From: Prostheceraeus crozeri
Taxonomy: Eukaryota > Platyhelminthes > Polycladida > Euryleptidae
Length of the DNA: 64,000 nt
Assembly (NCBI GenBank): GCA_907163375.1
Contig: CAJQUW010014772.1
Span: forward strand, 62,001-126,000
Reading direction: 5' to 3'
This document shows positions 35,801-47,800 of this stretch, piece after piece. The stretch's first letter is position 1; the number at the start of each line of letters is the position of its first letter. The translations under genes and the position numbers were made by a program. The notes beneath the pieces are model-generated. The model worked only from the letters and a program-made list of their open reading frames with translations, searched no databases and was not told where the DNA came from.

Positions 35801-38800
35801 GCCAACGGTCACAAAAGGCGGGGGTGAGAATTCGACTTTTCGAACATTTATTTTTTGCTATACACTGTAATCTGGCACCTCCTAAAGCGGAAGAAATCTG
35901 CATCCTAAAGCGCCACACACTAAAATTTCAGAAGGTTAAGTTGAATTAGTAGGCTAGCATACTGAAGAGAACAATAACCCTTAGACGCAAGCGTCAGCAT
36001 AGAGGAGAACGTGAGTCACTGCTTGCCAGACAGCAGGAATGCTGTCGCATAACAATAGCTGCTATTGAGGACATCATAAGTTCACGTTGCTGTATGTACG
36101 TGAATCATTCTCCGCTTCATCTCTCCGAGGCTATGTAGCTGGCTTTGACTTCGAGTGGCAAGTTGACTTTCTGTCAGTGATATTGCAATTAAATTGTTTA
36201 GCGAAATTATCTGTTGAAGTTGTGCAGTTGTAAATTGAAAATATATGGGTATCATGATGTCATGCCAGGAGATTACATCTTTCCCATCAACGTCGATCGA
36301 AATACTGGATAAATGGAAAAGAAATATAATAAGACTTGAAGCCAAATGGCCAAAAATCTGCATTCTACATTTTCTCGTGATAGTCAATCGTGACAGATAT
36401 ACTGATCAATCTGGTTCATCAACTGACGGCAGCTCTGAAAAATGAGGTGAGTTTCCTTTTGCTCTGATAGCCTATTCGAAAGAGTTGTAATGCATGCATG
36501 CTGTATAGAACTAATGTAAATCGAGTCTGCGACTTCTGTAGTTACATGTAAAATGACACTTTTCATAACGGGACTTAATTACTTTTTGCGGATAATGGAA
36601 ATTATAAATTTCAAAAAGCTGCAAATTTTCGAGGTAGGCACACATTGTATTTGTCAATTTCATGCATTCATTCGCGTTATCTGTGCTCGGTGAAGCCTCT
36701 GAGAAGCAAATGCGCACTCATAGAAACTGCTCAAAGTACTCATCTGTTACAAGTGGCGTATCCAATAAGGTTTTCGAACGAAGGTAGAAAATAGTAGATG
36801 AACGCATGTGAAGGGTTAATTGAATTGGCATATCAAGTTTAGGATTCAATGCAAAGTTCTAAATGCTTTGATGCACACATGTATCATTTATGTGTGGTCA
36901 ATTATATTCAGAATATTCGAAAATTCGTCTATTTCAATGAATTTTAGTAGAAATACAGCAATCAATTCAGTATTTAGTTTATTGGAGGCACACATTAGTT
37001 GAATGTAACCTGCTAATGTAACCATTTATCACCAACTGTCATGATAATCTATAGTCAGATAATAGTATAGACATCGAAAAAATGCAGTAGACGACACTGA
37101 AGGACATTCGTTTCCATTATGTAGTAGAAGAATTGCCTTCAATCTTTCCTGATTCATACATTTAAGAAGAAACATCTTTGTAAACATATGCTTAAAATTT
37201 CGCATTCAATCTTTTAACCGTTTTATCTAATCTATTAAAATTCTGCTGCCACATAGTTGTGAATTCGCTTAATAAATATTCATCAAAATATATGAAATTC
37301 CGGATGCATGAACTATGGGCCAACAGACTACTGACAAATTAAAACTTCTATACTTCTGTATAAAATCTTCTGCCAATAAATGTCCTTCTTGTCAGTATTC
37401 AAATATCTGCGGTTTTTCTACAATGTCCAGACACCTTTGGATGCAAACGTATTTTTAATGTACGGCGTTAAGTGTTCCACTTCTATAAATATTCAGTCCA
37501 TCTTGTTGGCTACTTTTAAAAGTAAATCCATTTTAGCAATGAAAGCATCTTTCATACTCTATTCATATTAGTCATTATTATTAAGTTCTCAACGTAGCAT
37601 GATATCAAGACAAAAATAGACTCCAGCACAAATAGGAAAGACTAAACAGTCATCAACACAAATGAAGATCAATTAATTAATTAATATAGAATGTTTCTAT
37701 TCTGTAAAAATACATGATAAGGTAATTCTGATAGCAAGAAAATGTCCGTCTATTGAATGGAACATTTTTATTCTTTTTCAGAAAATCATCTCATGATCTT
37801 TCCATTTTTTAATTTTCATAAAATTTCTAACGACGATCTTGGGCCATGTAAGACATGACAGTTATTATTTTTGAAGTCAACTTAGCTCATGCATGTTTGG
37901 TAGAGGCCTGTGACGCTCATATTGTTTTCATCTGATTAAAAAGTACGGCTACTTGTTGTCGACACATAGCAGTTTGCAAGATAGTGCATGCTGTCTGAAG
38001 TCGGAGAGTCAATAAGAAACATGTGCAGTATTGCATTAGAACTTTCAAACGAAAGTTAGTACTTGTGAATATGGATTATTAGCATAATATGTGCTATTTT
38101 TTGGAGATATGAAGCTCGTGAATTTCCATAATCTGTAGAACATCGAATAACTAAGAAAGGAGCCAATTTTCTTCAACAAGAGGTTTCAATCATTTTATCA
38201 AAGTACATGTGCATGTATTCAATTCAGCATTGATAAATTATGTTATCTAGGCGTATATCAAAATAGATAGTGTAATAAAAATAATTAAAAATACGATATG
38301 CTCTATGTATGCATGATTATAAGAAATTCTATTTTTTTTCAATTATCTGTCAAATCAAATACTTCGAATTTTTGAAGAAATCAATCATAATTTGTTCAGC
38401 CAGCTGCATGTAACATGTAGATCTGACGTTCTTGTATCCTAAAGTTAATTATTTTTTTCCTTTCACTCCATAGTTCCAAACTAAAATTCCTTTTTCTTTT
38501 CAGCAATCATTTCGACTGGAATATCAGTGAACACTAATATATGGTGTCCAAATATTATATATATATGCTTTGACGGATGCAGCATCTATGCCATCACGGT
38601 ACATGCAGTCTTTTTTCTAACATATAATCTCCAACGCAATCGACAGTATTTGGCCACCGTAGAAACTGCTGGAAGGACTTCTTCGTGTGCGTCACATCTT
38701 CACCAAGATCAGTGTACAACTCTGTGAATATTTTTGGTGCCATAAATTACTTTGAATTCTTTAGTTTCCATCTTTCTATAATAATTCCTTGATGATTTCC

Positions 38801-41800
38801 ATGATGTTTTAGAGCTGCAATATCTGTTAGTTTAGATCGTAATTTACTTGAACAATAATAGTGATTGATTTGCATATCTAGCACTTGATTGTTATTCGAT
38901 ATTCGCATCTTGAGAATGTATTTGTTACTTTATCTCTATTACAACTGTTGATCTACGATTTTACACATGCTTTTATCCACATAATTCTGTACTAAATATC
39001 CTGCATGTTTCTGACATTTTTTACTGTTCCGACACTATATTATGTAGCATTTGTATTTTTTTACCGAAAATTGCGTGGTCAGGCCAAAATTTTCATTGTA
39101 CATGTATACATGAGATTTCGTTGCATCTGTTACATAAAAAGACCTGTGATTGTATTCATTTTGGTACTGGGAGTCAATTTTATAAATTTCAAGTGAATTT
39201 CAGTAAAGTTTGTTTTATGTATTCGAATTGTACAACACTAATGTCATGTTCTCTTGCATTATAATACTACAGGGGTAAAAAGGTTCTTATTTCTTTAGAG
39301 GGTTGTTTGTAAAGCAAGAAATAAATGTTGAATGAATATAATGAGAGCTTTGTCTGCAATAAATCTCAATGCGTAACCCGTCTATTGCTGAATAAAGATA
39401 GTAGTATGCATTGTCATAAGGGAAAAGTAGAATATGGCATTGAAAAATGTTTTAGGAGGTGAGAGGCTAGCCTTCTAAAAGGCATGCTTTAGGATTTTTT
39501 TATTAGTTACGAATAGTGTCTTGCTTTAGGAGGTGATTCAGCTCGCTTTAGGAGGTGCTGGTTTACAGTGTATATTTTTGGACCACCCTAATATATATAA
39601 ATCGATATATATAATAGATTAATATATATTAATCAACGTGTCGCGATCAGCTCCAACTGGATAAACGTAAATAAAATGGCCTACAACGGACGCATTACAT
39701 TCAGTTCTGTTGGTCTCAGCCACTTCAACAGCACGGCGTGTGTCCAAGTTCTTAATTTGCTGGTGTAAAATCGATCATTTAGCAACAGAATTTGATGCTG
39801 GAGAATTAGCATGTAAAATGGAGATAAACATGAGATGAAGATACGGATGAATGCTCACGCAGTATAGAATACATGGTGCGGGACGATATCCCAATGTAGG
39901 AAAGCACTGCAACAATGCGACACACACAGAACTGTTCTTCTAAACACACTTTACCATTCACTTTTTGTCAACAAAACTAATAGATGTTTTAAATGCAACT
40001 CTTTCTATAGCAATTAGGACGCAAAATCATATATAGTAAGAGGTCGATTAATAAAAAAGACGGAGAGATGAGATGTGAGATTACATTAATGCAAAGTACA
40101 TTTGATCTCACGACGGATTTGGTATTATTGAGGATCAGACCTGTTATTGGAGACTCCACACAGTTTAATAGAGAGGTGCCCCAGGGTTTGTTCTCTCTCC
40201 TCCTCTGTATTTTTGTCAGTGATCGCCAATCCAAATCAATTGGTGCCCAAGACTTTAAATACGCTGATGAATTTAACATAGCTCTTCCTATCTTTTGTGA
40301 TGACGATGTTATAATAAATCGCTATATTCGTGATGAAACTTCAAATGTATTGGCATGGTGTGGAAAGAACGAGTTAATTCTCAGTGAACATAAATCTAAA
40401 CTGATGCTCTTCACAAGAAAGTCATCTCCTCATCACCAACTCATTTCCCTCTTGTCGATGAATTCAACGTTTTAGGAGTAATCATTGATAAAGAAATCAG
40501 CATGAAATCTCATGTGAATGCAATATGTGGGAGAAATTTCACATTCTTCGACGACTCAAGAAAATTGTGACGGTTTTGCATGATCTCCATGTAGCGCTCA
40601 TTAGATCTCTTCTAGAGTACGTATTTGTTGGCTTGGGGGAAATCTTTACCGCAAAAACTTCAAAGAATAGAAAATCGAGCACATCGTCTTATTTACAATC
40701 TATACTATGGTAGCAACAACAAACGAAAATGCAATTGCAAGAGAAGCGAAATCCAAGATCAACGTGAGAAAGCCAGCAGTAAACTCTTTCATATGATTGA
40801 ATCTAAGAAATCTCATACATTGTTCCAGCGAGTGAATCGTAAGCTCAGAAGCCAATATCTTGTCAATTACACTGTAAATCGCTCAATACCAATCACATAC
40901 GAAGGATGCATGCCAAAGTATTTTTTTGGTATATTTCTGTATTCTCCTGGTACATATTTGTATGCCTTTCATATGTTATTTCAAATGTGGTATGCTTTAC
41001 ATACTAAAGCCATACCAGCACAATGTTAAAAGAAAGCACAAATCATGTCCAAAGTATGTTGATTTAAGGCCTTTTGTCAATAAAGATCACACTAGTGTTA
41101 CTACTGTTTTGCAAGTAGTGAGATAATGACATTCAAGAGTCAAACTTCCAATACTGAATTCGATTTTAATACACGTAAGTCTAAGGCATTTCATGAATAA
41201 TCAATAAGTATTCAACCATCAACAATTATGCATTATGTAATTTTGAAATTAAGCATATTATCAATCCGAAATAAAAACACATTATAATTCATGAACGCAA
41301 AAACAGTTATGTTTGAGATATATAAGTCAACAAGATTTCACAAAAGATATCGTTTGAATGAATTCATGTTTATCAACTTGGTTCATAAAGTAGAGTTAGC
41401 TGAACGTCCTATAAATGTTGCTAGACAAGTAGTAATGACGACAATCTCGTGGAGCATAAAATTCACAATAAATCTAATCTAGCTAAATATCACTCTATCA
41501 AACAAAAAATATTCACGATTGGTATTACCGGAAAAATGATTTGACAGTAGTATGTAATACATATATTTTTTGCTATGTGACTTAAAGCTCTACATACGAA
41601 ATGCATACCAGAGGCATACGACTAAGGATGAATTTGCATCGGGCCTCGTATATAAAACATACCAAAAACTCGTATTTCAGTGTAAAACAGCCAATCACAG
41701 ATAGAATAGTTCGTATCGCTACATACCAATCGCATACGAATGTAAGTAAGATGTGGTATGAAAAACATACCAGATCTCTGTAAGCATGCGAGAATCTCGC

Positions 41801-44800
41801 ATCAGATGTGAGTTTCAAATTGTATGTGATTTTGGTATATGTTTGTATGTAATTTTCGTATCCAGCGATTTACAGTGTACTGCAGAACTTTGCGCAGAAA
41901 GAAAATGTTCTTTCCATATGCGACCTCTCTCATGAGCGTGAACTTAAGAAAATCCTGGTGAATTAGCAACTTCTCAAAATTTTCATAAATTGTCAACTGT
42001 CTTCATACTTTTGTGCATTATGATTTGTATTACTTTCAAAAGATGCATTTTATTATTATTATGATTACCGGAGTCAGAGTTGTGAAAATTGCCACGTCCC
42101 TGTTTTTGCGATTCTCCATCCATGGTTGATGGTGAGCATCAGAAATTCTTTGAGGACGATAGCAGTCGGGCAATTCGCACGTTGCCGAGTGTAATTACTC
42201 TTTACCCCTCTTTGCTTCAGGGAATCAGGTATTATGGCCCCTTTCGGCTATATTTTATCTCACGTCTGAATGAATAATCGTTTGAAGGTATCCTTTCGAC
42301 TTTTTAAACTTTTTGTTGGCTTTGTGTGCGTTGCAGCTGTTTGCAGCCTTTCAAAATTTTAGTCACAGCAGACACTTGAGTTTCTACGAATTCTGTTTTT
42401 CGACACCTTAGATTTTCACTTCTATTGATTAGAATTAGGGGGATTAAAAGTTATTCTGCAACTTCTGCATTTCACCCTTTCGGGAAATTATTAATCTAAT
42501 TATTTTATCGGACACGTTCCACCTCGCTATGATGACTGATGTTGCACATGTTCTATACAATTACTTATAAATACATGCTCAGGTTACAATATCTGATCGA
42601 ATCATAAACTTTTCTCAAGTATACTACACCGATGTTGCTGTGAAAGGTTTAACGGTGTAATCGATGCATAAAGATAGTAAGTAGTCTTCTTGATATATGT
42701 AATTTATACAAATGTATTTTTCAACGTGTACAAATTCATTGGAAGAATTAGAGAGGAACTTACAATTTTCAAAAACTTGTAGTAAAAAAATTATGGCTTC
42801 AATTTCAAAATGCTATTTCATAATGCATTCTCTGATGCTTCATTGCCAGGAAAAAGCCTAAGACAAATAGGGTGAAGGTGAGCACGCGAATCCATCTATA
42901 TTCAGAGAAACAGTGATTGCTTAATGAATAATTGCATTGGTGAGGTATTAGTGCGTTTCATTCATTAGTAATACATGCATTCCGTGTTAACTTATTGAAC
43001 CGGAGTGAACTTTCCAACAGCTCGTCGTCCTCCAACTGTATCATTTGCAAATACCTCTCATCATTAATTTTCACCTTCTGCTAGTATACATCCATCCAGT
43101 CTGTATTGATTATAGAAGCAGATAGTACTGTAATACTTTCTATCAGGGATGCGGATTCGGAGTCGTAGTCTTATCAAATGATAGGACTCCGGACTCCGGC
43201 CTACAACTAGACCCGAAATATAATACAAACAAATCATTTGTCCTCGTACATAGCTGTCAGTGTCTTGATGTCAACTTTCTCCGTCAAACAAAAGTACAGT
43301 CGAGACAGCAGTGCATGCAAAGCTTGTAATAGTTGAGGGAATGAACCGTGATAGTGAAAAAAAGGATTGTCTTTTCACTCGGTGATTTAGTAGAAAAGAC
43401 AAGCCTTCCTAGCCTCGATCACACATGCGTTAATCTTGTGTGATGGGTCCTCTAAAGCGCATATTAAAATCGAAGGTGTACTCGTATTTTTTGGAGAAAG
43501 ATGGGGATTTTTGTGCCTGGTAGAGACTGGAGAAAGAACGTGTGAAGCACAGATCAACAAGATGGGAGGAGCCGAGTCGTGTGCATCCAACTTAAAGCGA
43601 CATTTGATCAACTTTCATCGAAAATGATTGATAATTGATGCAGCAATGATCACTAAAGATATAGGTTCAGGTAAGCCTATAATGATATATGATGTAGGTT
43701 ACCAGTTAATTTTTCAAAAAAGGCTTTATATACTTGACACCCGGAGTCGGAGTCCTATCAAAAGCCGGAGTCCTATCAACCCCCGGAGTCGGACTCGGAG
43801 TCCTATCAAAATGATAGGACTCCGCATCCCTGCTTTCTATAGTATTGTTAATTTCTATGGTATTGATTGACTCTTGACAAAGATAGCTGGAATATCGCGT
43901 GTTATACAATTTTCAAAATTTTTGTGAGGTCAGAGGCAGTTTTCAAAATGTGGGTTAGCATCAAAATCAAGCAATAGTTAAAGTTATACATGTACAACAT
44001 TCAAGTAAAATCACTGTGATTGCCTGATGGTGGATTTTTAATTCTCTCATTTGTTAGACCAAAGAGTCATGAGATCCTCTTCTGCTCAAGTCTACGTGGG
44101 TCCTAGTACACGACCGAAATTTAGTGGGAATCTCTTTGACAGCCGATCAGTGGAACCAAGAAATTATTGCCGAAACAGTCCTGATTGGCCATTCCGAGTA
44201 TCAGATCCAGTTTGCATTGTCATAGAACCAGAAAGAAGACAAACTACTATTGAAATTTGTGCTGTACCCCTATGCGCGAAGAACAGTAAGTTGAAACCTT
44301 TTCATTCTTCAGAATTTTTCATCTCTTCTGTACTTAGAGATGAACGTCGGGTTTCATGAATTTTGAAACCCATATCGGACCAAAAGTCAACCCGAACCCG
44401 AGTTCTGGTCAGGTACAGAAGTTTTACCTGAACCGGACCCGACCAGATGTGAACTAAAAATTATTCATGATATTTTGCAAATACTAGTTTGACTTTATAG
44501 GACAATCAGAACTAAGTGTGATTTAAGTGCGTAATAATAATAATAATTGGCTTCATTGCGAAATGACAGACGCATATCGTTTACAAAAGTGACATAAGAA
44601 GTCAAAGGACGAGGAAAAAGAAAAAGCAGTTACTGTGGATCACTGTTACTCAGAAAAAGTCACTGTGGATCATTCGATTGATGAATGTCCTTCCGTTATT
44701 CGCACTAATTGTCTTTCTCTCAGCCGGTGCAGTCTTGGTCTAAGATTCCTTTGGTATGCAGCTATAGGCGGTAACTGGCGGTGTAGTATGTGGTCTTTCC

Positions 44801-47800
44801 GCATTTTTTTCGGAATAAGTTCCTGCCCATTTTCGTGGCGACCGCAGGTTTGACGTGTCCGTAGCGTGCTCCTCGCTTCATATATTTCTCGATGCGTTTC
44901 TTATCATCTGTGCTCTCGAATCCCCACCAACTGGGTACGGCGTACATAATTCTATTTGCAACCATCGTTGTGTAAATTTGATGCAGCAGTTTTTGATTAG
45001 CACCTCGACTTCTTCATATCTTCATGATATACAAGCTTTTATTGCACTTCTTAAGTAATTTGCAGACGTGGATGCTCATGTTTAGTTTTGTGTAAAAGTG
45101 ACTCTAAGGATCGTAATTTCGTTCGTTCTTCTTATGTTTGGCAGCTCTGGAGGTTGAATGCTTGATCTTGGTCTTTGGAAGATGATTTCCTGCGATTTCT
45201 TTTCGTTGAGATGGAGATTTTTGCTTTTTTTGGAAAACACAGTTTGATGTTCTGCAATTCTTGTGCTGTCGCATCGAAATTTTTGCATGTGAACTATATT
45301 ACAAAAATGCGATTTTACGTAGATGTTGTGGGCAAGAATGACTTGCAATACGATGTTTAGCCGAGTCTTACATTGGCTATTATCACAAACCTACTCATAC
45401 CAACTCCTATCCTCATTTCTTTTCTTCCCATCCTATGGATGGAAGTGGCTTATTTCTTCGAGCTCTTCGCATATGTAGTCCTGAATATATAGATGCTGAA
45501 GTAGATTACATCTTTGCCACTTTATTGAAATTCGGATATCCTAAACTTATTATTCAACGCTCAGTTCTCAAGGCGAAATCATCTTTTTATAAACCGACCC
45601 CGACAGCTGATCCTAGTTCACACTCTTCATCGATGACCATTCCCTTTGTTCCGTCTCTCAATACTCGGATTCATACTAACATACTAACATCTCAATTCAA
45701 TCTCAGTTTTTCTTACCCGAACAAACTAAGATCTGTTTTGATGTCGAATGCTCCTTACAAACAATGTAACGCTGGTGTTTATCACATCAATTGTAATGGA
45801 TATCTTGCTCAGCAGAAATTGAATTCACTTATCTAGAAATAGAATGCAAAAAGGTATAATTGTTACTATTTTTATGTATAGGTGAAATTGGTCTTTCATT
45901 AGCCACTATCGAGTGAATGAACACAAGAGGGATTTGAAGAATCACAATTTGAATAATGCTATGTACATTGTATGTTCATTCCATCAATTGTGATCACTCT
46001 ATTAATTGTGACGATTCCATGCTAGAAAAGTTATAGTAAGTTTTTAGATTGTATCAGGAACAGACGGTCAATCTAAATCCAGGTCTGAATCATGCAAATA
46101 AGCATGTGGCCCAACTAGTTGTTCGTGGTGTCGGTCAACGCGTGCATTGCGATAGGAGTCCATCCTTGCCTTCGCCTGTGTAGTGAATCATCTCTATTGC
46201 ATCATCCCTTTAACTATCTCATGTCCCCTCAAATTTTCATTCGTCAGCGCTCGCGATTAACTTTATTCTTCCTTAACATTGTGGTTTTTATTTGGAGTGC
46301 TGTGTTTAATTTACTGTTTTTTTATGATCCACTTATCAGGAAGATTCGTGTTATTTTATTTAGCAGATTCCATATTATTCCATGTATCGTGAAATGTTAT
46401 GATATCATTGATTGTTTCAATGTAGTTTTATTTTTGATATGGAATGAAACTCGTTTAAAATTGAATGGGTCCTTTTAATAAACGGAATAGAACTATTTTA
46501 AATTGAATAGAACAGGTCCTAAACTGAACAGAACATTTTAAAATTGAATGGGACAAGTTTTAAATTGAAATGTACAATATACTTGCAAATTTAGTCACTG
46601 CAGCACGCAAAGGATAACAACTTCTCATGAACTAAAGTCCCTGTTACAGGCATTGCATTCTTTTGATAATTTGTGTAAGCAGGAAGACTTTCTGGATAAA
46701 CCTTGCACTGTTGCATTGACCTACCTGCCATAGCATTGAAATCCATGCGATTAATAACCAAGAATTAGACGAACTAATGCAATCGAGGAAGAATCACATA
46801 ATTTCAGCATAATTTACAACATAAACTAATCAGAAAATTCATTTAATGAAGCTTTCTTTTATAATTTCAGGAGGAATGCAACTGAATGACTTGAAACTGA
46901 AGGAAAAAACTGACATTGAAATCTTCTTATGTTCAACTCCGGTCATTGTTTTAGCTGGTCCATTCAGGCTCACTTATATTGAATACAATAGCTACAGAAA
47001 ATCCAGTGCAATATTGAATTGTTTTTATAATAAAATAATGTATCCTCTGTTCTTGATTACTTCATCTGTCAGCATCATAATGAACATCTTTTCTGCAACT
47101 TTTCTCAAAGTGAATGACAAACTGAAAAAACGAAAGTTTGTTCATATCTTTTATATCAATGTTACCAACACCTTAGCGGTTCTAGGACTTTTGTATTTCG
47201 TATTCTACCGCTATTTTTTGCCAGGTACAGTTTCAGTTTGCATAGCTAGTTTTCAAATGGCAAGCTTTAGCTTTTCCGTGCTATTTTTCTCATTGATTGG
47301 TTTGTCTTTCGATTCTGTTATCGCTGTTCTTTATCCATTGAAGTACAAAATGATATCAACAGACAGCAGGTTTGTCAGATTCAATGCAATTGGTATTTTG
47401 CTAATGCTAGGATTTTTCATTGTTTTGCCACTGTGTCTATTTGGCTTGCGAGATTTTGGGTATTATTTGGTTGTTTGTGATTTAAGGGTTATGAGTGAAA
47501 CTTACACTTCTGCTTCCCAATCAATCACTGTCGTATTTCTTGTAATACTCATCACTGAGAATGTAGTTATTCTTGAGGGTGTGAGACGTGCACGTCAGCA
47601 ACAAAGAAAGCTACGCGGCAAAGAAGAGAAAGCACTAAAACAGACATTAAGATTAATTTTTCGATTGGCCGCTATTGTGGTCTTAAATGCCTCCTGTTGC
47701 ATTCCATCTCTGATTGCAACAATGAGTTATTTCAGAGAATATTATCGACTTCCTTCTGTTGTTTTAACGATATTAGCATCTTCAGGAATTTGGAATTTTA

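Noticed and set aside
39005-39196. 63-codon hydrophobic frame as a membrane protein
   Set aside because: Stop-bounded AT-rich stretch without start, splice or conservation evidence.
46119-46478. 119-codon hydrophobic open frame just before exon 7
   Set aside because: No acceptor/donor in the right phase, no start context, no domain; AT-rich sequence often gives such hydrophobic frames.
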